Positions 33,977-42,582 of a stretch of 64,000 nt of DNA are shown piece by piece. The stretch comes from an uncultured Christensenella sp. (GTDB taxonomy: Bacteria; Bacillota; Clostridia; Christensenellales; Borkfalkiaceae): positions 62,001 to 126,000 of the forward strand of contig CAJTLT010000002.1 of the NCBI GenBank assembly GCA_910577375.1. Reading direction: 5' to 3'. Made by a program: the position numbers and the translations under genes. The notes below the pieces were generated by a model, which saw only the letters and a program-made list of their open reading frames with translations, ran no database searches and was not told the DNA's origin. Numbering within the stretch: the first letter of the stretch is position 1; each line of letters starts with the position of its first letter.

Positions 33977-35011
33977 TCAGAACATAAGCCTGTCGCGGTA
34001 ATCCCCGAAGTCGCTGTCGGCAAGATAAGGCGCAGGTCCGTCAAGGCGGATTTTGTCAAACTTCTCCCGCACTTTTTTCGTTATATTCAACACATAGCAA
34101 TAAGGCAGAATATCAAAATAATAATTCGGGTTTTCTTCCACCAGCATTTCCAGCTGCGGCTTTTCCGCTTTCACCAAAAAAGTTTTAAACCCCTTTAACC
34201 TTGCGTACGTTTTCAGATTTTGCGGCCGTCTCAAATCCACAAACGGCAAAACAACGTATTGCGTGAGGTAAGAGCAAAGCAACGAACAAACAATAATTAT
34301 AGCCGCGGCGGCGGGAACATTAAACAAAACTGCTATTGCAGGCGCTCCGCCCCATAAAGCAAAAAACAGATACTTAAAAACTCCAAGCGGAACAAACCTC
34401 AACGCAACAAGCGCCGCTATAGGGAACAGCATTACCAAAAACATCGTTTCCTCAAGCGCGAGCCACAACATAAACGACGAAAAAATAACGGAAACAACCG
34501 AAAACGCCGATAAAAGCCCTTCTATAAGCGCCCACTTGCTTATTGTAACTTTTTTCGCCTCGGCGGAAACAGACTTAACGAATTTATCGCAATCTTCTTT
34601 ATAAGCGCTTCTCGCGGTAAGCGTGTAAAAAACCTTTCCGTCGAAAATATTTTTAAACAGTCTGCGTTCTAGATTGAACGTTTCAAGCCTTTCCGCGTCC
34701 GCGTTTCGCGGCGGTTCAAGCTCCTTTAACTTGGTAAGTTTAAGACCGCGGCGGCAATCGTCCTCGATTTTGATATATCCGTTTTCCGCCCAATAAAGCA
34801 TAAGCGGATTTATCAAACCTTTAGGTTTACTGTGCCTTGCATAATATTCCGTCATTACGTCTATGGGCGAAAATCCTTCCGGCGGATAAAATTCAACCGT
34901 CTCCAACGCACGCTTAAGCTTCATTTTTCCGTATATAAGAATTATGACGGATACAAGCAACGGCAAAGCCATAAAAACCGAACACAATACAATCGTTACC
35001 GCGTCAATCAT
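33977..35011 (-). CDS. DUF2207-like membrane protein (C-terminal part of the family only)
   Basis: A 344-residue membrane protein with one N-terminal helix (about 5-30), a cytoplasmic region with winged-helix-like sections (LMLYWAENGYIKIEDD) and several helices at 165-245. It ends with the C-terminal DUF2207 pattern: KTYARLKGFKTFL, then YYFDILPYCYVLNITKK. Full DUF2207 proteins have an extracellular N-terminal domain, which is absent here. It is paralogous to the upstream gene, whose last 4 bases overlap its start. Function unknown. Confidence 0.78.
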   Translation of the reverse strand: MIDAVTIVLCSVFMALPLLVSVIILIYGKMKLKRALETVEFYPPEGFSPIDVMTEYYARHSKPKGLINPLMLYWAENGYIKIEDDCRRGLKLTKLKELEPPRNADAERLETFNLERRLFKNIFDGKVFYTLTARSAYKEDCDKFVKSVSAEAKKVTISKWALIEGLLSAFSVVSVIFSSFMLWLALEETMFLVMLFPIAALVALRFVPLGVFKYLFFALWGGAPAIAVLFNVPAAAAIIIVCSLLCSYLTQYVVLPFVDLRRPQNLKTYARLKGFKTFLVKAEKPQLEMLVEENPNYYFDILPYCYVLNITKKVREKFDKIRLDGPAPYLADSDFGDYRDRLMF

Positions 35012-36069
35012 AACAAAGCCCCCTTTCCGCCGCCCGAACTATCCTCGTACCAATCGGGAATATCTTTTATAACGTATTTATGTTTAACAAGCGGTTTTAT
35101 CCCGAACGCATAAATATAAGGGAGCGCTGCGTAATAATCGTCGCCCGCCGTTTCTCTTTTCGGGGCAAACAACAGATATCTTCTGTAATTTATAAGCATC
35201 GAATAATCTTCGAGATTAATCTTCTCGCGGTAATCCACAAACCGCACCAGCACGAACGAACCGGAAAAAATTATCGCAAGCGCCGCAAAATACAAACCGG
35301 CGGGGTCATAACAGCCGTTTGTCACCGCCCAAAGTCCGCCCAAAGAACCGCCAAGCCACATACCGCACCACAAAAGCTTAAATAATATCGGCATTGACGG
35401 AACAAACATCAAAACAAAATAACCAATCGCCGCGGGCAGCAAAAACAAAAGAGGCAACGCCGAAGAAAGGTAAATGCAATCCCATACAACGGTAAAAATC
35501 AACGGCAGCCAGCAAAGCACAAGCGTTATTATTTTAAGCTGATAATGCTTTGCGGGGTACACCCCCTCGTCCTCGCGCACGGCAAACGTCTCGTTTAACT
35601 TTTCCACAGCCCCTTTTGAAAGCAGCGGTTTTAAAATATTTATGATATCCCCTCTTATCATCGCATATTCCAAAATACCGAAAAGCTCTTTTTCGCGGAC
35701 GTAAGTGCCGCGGTCGAAAAACACCGCGCCATCGCTATGCCACGGCATTCCCCTCAGTTTTCTAACCCTGACTTTGTATTTGCTTATCTGCTCTATTTTT
35801 ATGTACCCGCACTGCGCCCACCATACAAGAAGAGCGCGCGTAAGCTTACGCGGATAAGTTTTGCCTATAAAAATCCGCTGTACATCCAAAGGCGACAGTC
35901 CTTGCGGAAGCGCGGTTATTTTTCTTCTTTTCACGTTCCTAAGCGCCCTCGGTCCGAAGATAAGCGCCAAAACAAGAACGGTAAAAATACAGCCGTAAGC
36001 GCCCGCGGCAAATAAGATATAAACAATCTCCCGTGAAATATTCAGCGCCGACAAATTTGCAAAAAACAT
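35008..36069 (-). CDS. DUF2207-like membrane protein, paralogue of the next gene
   Basis: A 353-residue protein with the same layout as its downstream neighbour: an N-terminal helix, a cytoplasmic part with LLVWWAQCGYIKIEQI, paired helices at about 180-260, and the ending INYRRYLLFAPKRETAG...YYAALPYIYAFGI. It closes with a Gly/Ser-rich tail. TTGACA-N17-TATAAT (36079-36107) puts +1 at about 36072, so the ATG at 36069 would have a 3-nt leader. The ATG at 36078 abuts the -10 box and is rejected. No ribosome-binding site is seen. Confidence 0.78.
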   Translation of the reverse strand: MFFANLSALNISREIVYILFAAGAYGCIFTVLVLALIFGPRALRNVKRRKITALPQGLSPLDVQRIFIGKTYPRKLTRALLVWWAQCGYIKIEQISKYKVRVRKLRGMPWHSDGAVFFDRGTYVREKELFGILEYAMIRGDIINILKPLLSKGAVEKLNETFAVREDEGVYPAKHYQLKIITLVLCWLPLIFTVVWDCIYLSSALPLLFLLPAAIGYFVLMFVPSMPILFKLLWCGMWLGGSLGGLWAVTNGCYDPAGLYFAALAIIFSGSFVLVRFVDYREKINLEDYSMLINYRRYLLFAPKRETAGDDYYAALPYIYAFGIKPLVKHKYVIKDIPDWYEDSSGGGKGALL

Positions 36070-36078
36070 AACGCACAT

Positions 36079-36107
36079 ATTATAATTTATAAATTATACA
36101 ATGTCAA
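36079..36107 (-). promoter_or_regulatory. Consensus promoter of the DUF2207-like pair, predicted leaderless
   Basis: Minus strand TTGACA (36102-36107), 17-bp spacer, TATAAT (36079-36084). The -35 box lies 12 bp from the -35 box of the divergent mtnN promoter. Confidence 0.7.
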
Positions 36108-36119
36108 ACGTTCAAATTA

Positions 36120-36148
36120 TTGCGTAACGCGCTCGCGTTTGCTATAAT
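36120..36148 (+). promoter_or_regulatory. Promoter of mtnN-luxS-ung, predicted leaderless
   Basis: TTGCGT (36120-36125), 17-bp spacer, TATAAT (36143-36148), then 6 nt to the ATG at 36155. Confidence 0.68.
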
Positions 36149-36154
36149 AAGAAT

Positions 36155-36817
36155 ATGAAATGTTTCGTAATCGCAATGGAAAAGGAAGCCGCGCCCGTTA
36201 TAGCGCATATGAACGTAAAATCGGAAGAAACCGTTTGTAACAAGCGCATATTTCGGGGGCAATTGTTCGGAGAAGACGTTGCAATCGTTATCTGCGGCGT
36301 AGGCAAAGTCAACGCCGCCATAGGCGCGCAATATGCGATAGACAAGCTCGACGCCGACAAAATCATAAACATAGGCGTTGCGGGCGGGCTTAATTCAAGC
36401 GTAAAAACAGGAAACGTTTACGCCGTTTCGCAAGCCGTGCAATACGATTTCGATTTAACACAGCTCAACGGCACGAAAACAGGCACTCTCGACGAATGTA
36501 CCGAAAATTACATAAAACTTGCGTTAAACGGCGCATATCCCGCGCGCAATCTCGCCACGGGAGACAGATTTAACGACAGCAAAACGGACTTCGAACTGCT
36601 GACCAAAGAGCTTGAAGCAGATATCCGCGATATGGAGTGCGGCGCAATCGCACAGGTATGCATGCACGCAGAAATCCCCCTTTATTCCTACAAAATAATT
36701 TCCGACCTCGCGGGCAGCGGAAGCACAACGGAACAATATCTCAAAAATCTCACGGTATGCTTCAATACTCTTGAAAGAGAACTCGAAAAAATCATAAAGG
36801 ACGTAAACAATGGATAA
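36155..36817 (+). CDS. mtnN: 5'-methylthioadenosine/S-adenosylhomocysteine nucleosidase
   Basis: Cleaves adenine from SAH and MTA in the activated methyl cycle. The 220-residue product has the purine-site elements VICGVGKVNAAIGAQ and NIGVAGGLNS and the substrate-binding DMECGAIAQVC, whose Glu belongs to the ME-type motif that binds the ribose; the catalytic Asp is in KIISDLAGS. It starts at a promoter with no leader. Its product, S-ribosylhomocysteine, is the substrate of LuxS, whose gene overlaps its end by 8 nt. Confidence 0.92.
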   Translation: MKCFVIAMEKEAAPVIAHMNVKSEETVCNKRIFRGQLFGEDVAIVICGVGKVNAAIGAQYAIDKLDADKIINIGVAGGLNSSVKTGNVYAVSQAVQYDFDLTQLNGTKTGTLDECTENYIKLALNGAYPARNLATGDRFNDSKTDFELLTKELEADIRDMECGAIAQVCMHAEIPLYSYKIISDLAGSGSTTEQYLKNLTVCFNTLERELEKIIKDVNNG

Positions 36818-37238
36818 AATTCCCTCGTTTTCAAAAAACCACAACGAGCTTAAAAAAGGTCTGCATTTCTGCGGAACGGCAAACAGCGTTTCCACTTGGG
36901 ATTTGCGCTTCAAAACGCCAAACGGCGGGGATTATCTCGCCCCCGCGTCCATGCACACAACCGAACATTTAATCGCAACTCTGGTCCGCAATTCCGCGCA
37001 CAAAAACGATATAATATATTTCGGACCTATGGGCTGCCGCACGGGTTATTATCTTTTGACCGTAAATATGGATTATCAACAGGTCAAACAGCTTCTTATA
37101 GAAAGCTTCTCCCTTGTTCCGGATTTTTCCGAAGTCCCCGGCAACAAACGCGAAGAATGCGGCAACTATCTCGAACACGACCTTAACGCCGCCAAAACAG
37201 ACTGCGCACAATATCTGGAGGTATTAAAAGCTTTATGA
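36810..37238 (+). CDS. luxS: S-ribosylhomocysteine lyase LuxS
   Basis: Converts S-ribosylhomocysteine to homocysteine and the AI-2 precursor DPD. The 142-residue product has the metal ligands in HTTEH and ECGNYLEHDL and the catalytic Cys in GPMGCRTGYYL. It is about 10-15 residues shorter than Bacillus LuxS, mostly at the N-terminus, but all key residues are there. It overlaps mtnN upstream by 8 nt and ung downstream by 4 nt (ATGA), which indicates tight coupling. Besides recycling, it may provide an AI-2 signal; no AI-2 receptor gene is seen here. Confidence 0.93.
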   Translation: MDKIPSFSKNHNELKKGLHFCGTANSVSTWDLRFKTPNGGDYLAPASMHTTEHLIATLVRNSAHKNDIIYFGPMGCRTGYYLLTVNMDYQQVKQLLIESFSLVPDFSEVPGNKREECGNYLEHDLNAAKTDCAQYLEVLKAL

Positions 37239-37903
37239 AACCCCTCGGCAACGGCTGGGACGAACTGCTCGCCCCCCTTTTCAACGACGAAAGATACAAA
37301 AAAATCCGCGAATTTTTAAAATACGAATATTCGCACCATATCGTTTATCCCGATATGTACGATTTGTTCAACTGTTTCCGCTATACGCCGCTCAACGAAA
37401 TAAAAGCGGTCATCCTCGGGCAAGACCCTTACCACGAGCCGAATCAGGCACACGGGCTTTGCTTTTCCGTAAAAGAAGGGGTTAAACTTCCGCCCTCGCT
37501 CGTGAATATATATAAAGAAATACAAGACGATTTGGGCATAAATGAACCCGACCGCGGCGATTTGACAAAATGGGCAAAAGAGGGAATTCTGCTTTTAAAC
37601 ACTTCCCTTACGGTGCGCGAACATTTGGCAAACTCACACTCCAAATGCGGCTGGGCGTGGTTTACAGACAGCGTTATAAAGCTAGTTTCCGAAAACACGG
37701 AAAACGTTGTTTTCATACTTTGGGGCGGTAACGCAAGGAGCAAAACTCCCTTAATAGACCAAAGCAAACACCTTATCCTTCAATCTGCGCACCCCTCTCC
37801 CCTTTCCGCGTTCAACGGATTTTTCGGTTCCAAACCCTTCTCAAAAACAAACGCTTACCTAAAAGCGCACAACAAACAGCCAATAGACTGGGATTTGAAT
37901 TAA
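37235..37903 (+). CDS. ung: Uracil-DNA glycosylase
   Basis: Removes uracil from DNA. The 222-residue product is a canonical family 1 enzyme: catalytic Asp64 in GQDPYH, the AHGLCFSV motif that stacks on uracil, LLLNTSLTV, and the DNA-intercalating HPSPLSA loop near the C-terminus. Its ATG overlaps the luxS stop (ATGA). The link with the methyl cycle seems to be one of co-expression only. Confidence 0.96.
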   Translation: MKPLGNGWDELLAPLFNDERYKKIREFLKYEYSHHIVYPDMYDLFNCFRYTPLNEIKAVILGQDPYHEPNQAHGLCFSVKEGVKLPPSLVNIYKEIQDDLGINEPDRGDLTKWAKEGILLLNTSLTVREHLANSHSKCGWAWFTDSVIKLVSENTENVVFILWGGNARSKTPLIDQSKHLILQSAHPSPLSAFNGFFGSKPFSKTNAYLKAHNKQPIDWDLN

Positions 37904-37945
37904 ACGCAATTCAAAAAACACAATTGCTTTCCAAAAAGGAATTTT

Positions 37946-39160
37946 ATGAAATATCTCGTAATTCTCGGCGACGGCATGGCGGATTGGAAAATCCCGCAGC
38001 TCGGCGGAAAAACCTGCCTCGAAGCCGCAAAAACGCCCAACCTCGATAAAATAGCCCCCCTCTCCGAAGTAGGTTTATGCAAAACCGTTCCCTCGGGCTT
38101 CAAGCCGGGGTCCGATGTCGCAAATATGTCCGTACTCGGTTTCGACCCAAACAAATATTATACAGGGCGTTCACCTTTGGAAGCCGTTTCTATGGGCATA
38201 AAGCTCAAAGAAACGGACGTCACTTTAAGATGCAACCTCGTCACCCTTTCAGACGAAGAGCCGTATGAAAACAAAACAATGCTCGACTATTCCGCGGGCG
38301 ATATTTCCACGGAAGAGGCGAACGAACTCGTTTCCTTTTTAAAACAGAATTTCGACGGCGAAACCCGCACACTCTACGCGGGTATGCAATACCGCCACTG
38401 CCTTGTAATTTCAAACGGCGCAACAGGCGCACGTCTCACCCCCCCTCACGACATATCCGATAAATGCGTTAAAGGGCACCTCCCCGAAGACGTTAATTCG
38501 GGTGTATACAGGGGGTTAATGGAAAAAAGTTATCAACTGTTAAAAAACCACCCCGTCAATTTAAAGAGGATAAAAGAGGGCAAAAACCCAGCGAACAGCA
38601 TTTGGCTGTGGGGCGAAGGAACAAAACCCGCGCTTAAAAACTTCAAATCTCTCCGCGGATTAAAGGGCGGCGTTATTTCCGCAGTAGACCTCGTAAAGGG
38701 CATAGGCATGCTCGCGGATATGAAGATTATAGAAGTCGCGGGGGCAACGGGCAACTATGATACGGATTTCAAAGGCAAAGCGGAAACAGCCGTTAAAGAA
38801 CTTTTGAACGGTCTTGATTTCGTATATATCCATATGGAAGCTCCCGACGAATGCGGGCACCACGGCGACTTTGAACACAAGGTTTACTCTATAGAGCAAA
38901 TCGACAAACTCGTGATAAGCACGGTCACGGAAAAGCTAAAACAAGCGGGCGAAGATTTCGCAATTCTCGTTTGCCCCGACCACCCCACGCCGTGTTCAAT
39001 CAAAACGCACCTTTCCGACCCTATCCCCTATCTTTTGTATACAAACAAAAAAAGTCTTTCAAACGGCGCGGCTCGCTACACCGAAGACGAGGCGGCAAAA
39101 ACAAAAACTTATCTTGCCGATGGATATAAACTCATAGAAAAACTTTTTTCAATCGTATAA
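37946..39160 (+). CDS. apgM: Cofactor-independent phosphoglycerate mutase, archaeal (ApgM) type
   Basis: Interconverts 3- and 2-phosphoglycerate. The 404-residue product belongs to the alkaline-phosphatase superfamily: LVILGDGMADW with the first metal Asp, the Ser in PGSDVANMSVLG as likely phospho-acceptor, the EAPDECGHHGD metal site and CPDHPTPCSIKTH near the C-terminus. Length and motifs match ApgM, not the 510-residue bacterial GpmI. In Clostridia the same family has at times been labelled homoserine kinase. AAAAGGA precedes the ATG. It stands alone and ends at a strong terminator. Confidence 0.93.
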   Translation: MKYLVILGDGMADWKIPQLGGKTCLEAAKTPNLDKIAPLSEVGLCKTVPSGFKPGSDVANMSVLGFDPNKYYTGRSPLEAVSMGIKLKETDVTLRCNLVTLSDEEPYENKTMLDYSAGDISTEEANELVSFLKQNFDGETRTLYAGMQYRHCLVISNGATGARLTPPHDISDKCVKGHLPEDVNSGVYRGLMEKSYQLLKNHPVNLKRIKEGKNPANSIWLWGEGTKPALKNFKSLRGLKGGVISAVDLVKGIGMLADMKIIEVAGATGNYDTDFKGKAETAVKELLNGLDFVYIHMEAPDECGHHGDFEHKVYSIEQIDKLVISTVTEKLKQAGEDFAILVCPDHPTPCSIKTHLSDPIPYLLYTNKKSLSNGAARYTEDEAAKTKTYLADGYKLIEKLFSIV

Positions 39161-39175
39161 CCCGACCCGATGAAC

Positions 39176-39215
39176 AAATCCCCCGCCGCGCACAAAAGTG
39201 CGCGGCGGGGGATTT
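39176..39215. terminator. Bidirectional terminator
   Basis: A perfect 18-bp hairpin with an AAAA loop followed by TTTTAT, between apgM (plus) and the helicase gene (minus). Confidence 0.9.
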
Positions 39216-39260
39216 TATATCAAAAAACTATTTTTTATATACGGTATCTTACAACGATTT

Positions 39261-41897
39261 TCAAAGCCTTTGCACTTTTCTAATCATTCTGTAATTAAAA
39301 TTTATGTAAGAAATATTGCGGCAAAACGCAAGTATTTTCTGCCCTCCGTCGCCGCGCGTGTAAACAAGCTCGAGTCTGCCCAAAGTCTTTTTAACGTTGC
39401 GCACAAACTGCCCCGCATACTCTTTTTTCGCCCCGAAAACAGAAGGGCACGCAAGCGCGCAAAAATAATTGTATTTACCGAGAAAGTTTTTAGGTATCAG
39501 CACGTAACGCGGATTGTCTATCGCGGAAAACAACTCCCCGACAGCGTTCTGAAAAAGTTTGCCGTCCCTTTCGGAAGCGTTCGCAAGTCCCGCGCTTATA
39601 TCAGTTCCCTCTCCGCTCACGCTCACTTTCAAACGGCAGTTCGCGTCCACAAGATAAAGCTCTTTCAGCGTTCTCAAAACCGCTTCCGCAAGAAATTTAA
39701 CCGAACGTTTCGGGTTTTTAAGCACAAGCAATCTGTACCCAAGCCGCATCGCAATAACGTAAAGAACAAACGCCGCAACGGCTCCCGCCGCTATAAGCAA
39801 TATATTCGGCTCTTCGCCGGACGGCAATATGCACCCGACCAGCACTAATGAAGAAAGCCCCACGGCAATGCCCAGAATAATAAACCAAAGCCCCACGTTT
39901 TTAAAGTTGAATGCGGGGAATTTCCTCTCCTTCGGTATATCGGTCATCTCGCTTATACAGCCCGAACCCTGCACCGCATTCTCCCAAATTTCTTTGAGTT
40001 TGCCGCGGTCGGCGGCGCGTTCGCACATCTGCCTGTTTATATTTTCAACGTTCTTCTCATCGAAGGGCGGTTTTATTATGCTCACTCTCTCGATACCGCT
40101 TTCGATAACGCCCGTGTCGTAAGAGGGCGCAACGAAACAGTTGAACCTTCTGGCAACGGTCTCGTAATCGCAGGATATAATTTCGCTTTTGCTCTCCGTA
40201 ATCTGAGCAATCTTCCTCCCTATTTTGCCGTCTTTCAAAATATGCGGAGGCTCCAAAGTAACAAGATGCCAAATGTTCGCCGTTTTATCGGGGCTGTTTC
40301 TGTCCACACGGATTGCCCGCCCGCGCATTTGGTTGGAAAGCATAAAACTCCCCACAAAACTCGCAAGTATCAAAGCGTTTATGCAAGGGGAATCCCAACC
40401 CTCGCCCAAAAGCGACTTTGTTCCCACAAGAACGTTTATCTCGCCCTTTTCGAACAAAGCGCCCACGTGCCCCACTTTTTCCTTGTTCCCGCCCTGAAAA
40501 ACAAACTCGCCGTATCCCTCGGCGTTCACGGGCTTTATGCTGAACTTCGCGCCGCGTTCTTTAAGACTTTGCTCACAGGAAAGCGGCAATATAACAAGGC
40601 TGCCCGAAAGCGCGCCTACCGGCGCTCCAACCGCCTTTCTCACTGTTTCGAACACGCTTATAACGCTTACGGAACAAAACTGAATATCCGTCCCCACCGC
40701 AGAAATACTCTCGCGGCGGATAAAATCGGTAAGAACCAACAGCCTCAGCTTTTCGCCAAGCCCCGCGCTCTCGCTACGCGCTATTTCCGCAATGCTTTCA
40801 AGCTTTCCCGCGGAAGCAATAAGCGTGCGTTTCAGCTTGTCCGTCAAATCGAGGCATATTTTTCCGTGTACCAAAAGCTTTCTGCCAAGATAAAAAGAAA
40901 CAAGCCTTTCCGTGGTTTCCGCGTCGGCAATCTGCGAAGATATCAAAAAATTCAAACACGTTTCCGCAGACTGCAAATCGAGTTTGCGTTGTTTCTTCCC
41001 GCGGTTGGGGAACATTCTTTCAAGCTTTTCGCCTATATCCGTTCCCGCCGCCTCAAACAGCGCAAGCGTTGCGTTTATTTCTTTCACGTTGGAAAACGCA
41101 AACGTCTCGTCCGCGCATTTTTCTTCCAGCGCACGGCAAAAATCGCATAAAATCCCGCTCGAAAAAGTTTCGTCCACCGCTTCGGAAACCCTTTCGCGGT
41201 ATTTCTTCAAATCCTCCGTTTCGCTTTCGCGCGGATAATTGAAATAAACGTAATCCTGATGCGGGCAAAGGGTATTGCGTTTCACAAGCTCAGGCACAAA
41301 AATTTCTTCGTCTATTTCGCCGCAAACTTCGGTGTATCTCTTCCACTCGGCGGGGCTTGCGTCATAGGGCGGGGTAGCCGTCAAAGAAATTATCTTAACC
41401 TTGCCCTCAAGCCTTTTCAAAAACCTTTCGAGAGCGCGCTGCCACTCGTTCTGCAAATGGTGCGCCTCGTCAAGGCAAACGGTTTCAACGTCCGCAAGAT
41501 TAACCGTTTTAAAAATATCCACGTCCGAATAATCCTCTTCGTCACCTTCCTTGCACTCCACTTTTTCAACAGCGGAATAAAGCGCCTGATAGGTTATAGA
41601 AGTGATAACGGAACACTTTCTCAAATTATAAGAAACAAAATCCGAAGGCTCCGCGCCGTCCGGCATGAAGTTTTCGGAAAATCTCTGCCCCCACTGGTCG
41701 CGTATCGTCGTGGTGGGGGATAATATTATGCACGGCTTGCCTAGGCGGCGGATAAGTTCAAGGCCCAAAATAGTCTTTCCGCTGCCGGGCGCGGCAACAA
41801 CGTTTATTTTGCCGTCGTCAAGATATCCGTCCGCGCCGTCCAGAATTTTCTGTTGATAATCGCGGAAAACCCCGCGGAAGCCCACGCCCTCAAACAT
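39261..41897 (-). CDS. SF2 DEAD/DEAH-box helicase with C-terminal membrane hairpin
   Basis: The 878-residue product has a complete SF2 core: Q-like start FRDYQQKILDG, Walker A APGSGKT (36-42), DEAH at 143-146, SLTATPP at 171-177, the second RecA lobe with NVLVGTKSLLGEGWDS, and motif VI QMRGRAIR at 523-530. About 170 residues are inserted between the two lobes (230-400). After a linker it has two predicted membrane helices (668-690 and 698-718) with a short external loop, then a 150-residue cytoplasmic domain. A membrane-tethered nucleic-acid translocase is unusual and recalls defence or DNA-uptake proteins. It starts 1 nt after the pseudouridine synthase stop without its own clear ribosome-binding site. 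Confidence 0.85.
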   Translation of the reverse strand: MFEGVGFRGVFRDYQQKILDGADGYLDDGKINVVAAPGSGKTILGLELIRRLGKPCIILSPTTTIRDQWGQRFSENFMPDGAEPSDFVSYNLRKCSVITSITYQALYSAVEKVECKEGDEEDYSDVDIFKTVNLADVETVCLDEAHHLQNEWQRALERFLKRLEGKVKIISLTATPPYDASPAEWKRYTEVCGEIDEEIFVPELVKRNTLCPHQDYVYFNYPRESETEDLKKYRERVSEAVDETFSSGILCDFCRALEEKCADETFAFSNVKEINATLALFEAAGTDIGEKLERMFPNRGKKQRKLDLQSAETCLNFLISSQIADAETTERLVSFYLGRKLLVHGKICLDLTDKLKRTLIASAGKLESIAEIARSESAGLGEKLRLLVLTDFIRRESISAVGTDIQFCSVSVISVFETVRKAVGAPVGALSGSLVILPLSCEQSLKERGAKFSIKPVNAEGYGEFVFQGGNKEKVGHVGALFEKGEINVLVGTKSLLGEGWDSPCINALILASFVGSFMLSNQMRGRAIRVDRNSPDKTANIWHLVTLEPPHILKDGKIGRKIAQITESKSEIISCDYETVARRFNCFVAPSYDTGVIESGIERVSIIKPPFDEKNVENINRQMCERAADRGKLKEIWENAVQGSGCISEMTDIPKERKFPAFNFKNVGLWFIILGIAVGLSSLVLVGCILPSGEEPNILLIAAGAVAAFVLYVIAMRLGYRLLVLKNPKRSVKFLAEAVLRTLKELYLVDANCRLKVSVSGEGTDISAGLANASERDGKLFQNAVGELFSAIDNPRYVLIPKNFLGKYNYFCALACPSVFGAKKEYAGQFVRNVKKTLGRLELVYTRGDGGQKILAFCRNISYINFNYRMIRKVQRL

Positions 41898-41898
41898 T

Positions 41899-42582
41899 TC
41901 AAAAACCGAACAAATTCCAGGGTTTTTCGTCTTTCGGCGGCTCTATTATAAATTTCAGGCTTTCACCCGTGGTCGGGTGCGTGAACCGCAGAGAATACGC
42001 CCAAAGCGCAAGCTTTCCCTTAACCGCCTTATCCCCGCCGTAACGCATATCGCCGTAAATCGGGCAGTTTATCGCCGCCGTCTGCACGCGTATCTGGTGA
42101 GTTCTTCCGGTGTGCAGTTTTATATCCGCAAGCGAAAGCCCCGCCCTTTCTTCCTTTATTTCGTAATCGAGCGAGGCAAACTTCGCCCCCTCTTCCGTCT
42201 GCGTACAAACGTAAACGGTGTTATTAACGCTGTTTTTGCGCAGATAATTTTCAAGCGTCGCCTGCTTTTTGGCGGGCGTTCCGCATAAAACGGCGTAATA
42301 CTTTTTCTCGAACCCGCCGTTTTTCATCTGTTCGGAAAGTCTTGCCGCTGCCTTCGAGGTTTTAGCAAAAACCATAACCCCGCCGGTAGGTCTGTCAAGT
42401 CTGTGAACAAGCCCCAAAAACACGTTGCCCTGCTTATTGTATGTAACTTTTATATATTCTTTAACGCAGTCGAAAAGATTGCTGTCGCCACTCTCGTCAG
42501 GGCAGCATGCAACCATCTGCGGTTTCAAAACAACGATTACGTGGTTATCCTCATGCAAAATTATAAGTTCTTCAGTCGTCAT
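41899..42582 (-). CDS. RluA-family pseudouridine synthase
   Basis: Isomerises a uridine in rRNA or tRNA. The 227-residue product has the catalytic motif HRLDRPTGG with Asp63, the KKYYAVLCG strand and the C-terminal LHTGRTHQIRVQ motif. It lacks an S4 domain, as in shorter RluA-type enzymes, so its target cannot be named. GGAGAG precedes the ATG, which lies 11 nt inside the upstream methyltransferase gene. The helicase gene follows 1 nt after the stop. Confidence 0.92.
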   Translation of the reverse strand: MTTEELIILHEDNHVIVVLKPQMVACCPDESGDSNLFDCVKEYIKVTYNKQGNVFLGLVHRLDRPTGGVMVFAKTSKAAARLSEQMKNGGFEKKYYAVLCGTPAKKQATLENYLRKNSVNNTVYVCTQTEEGAKFASLDYEIKEERAGLSLADIKLHTGRTHQIRVQTAAINCPIYGDMRYGGDKAVKGKLALWAYSLRFTHPTTGESLKFIIEPPKDEKPWNLFGF

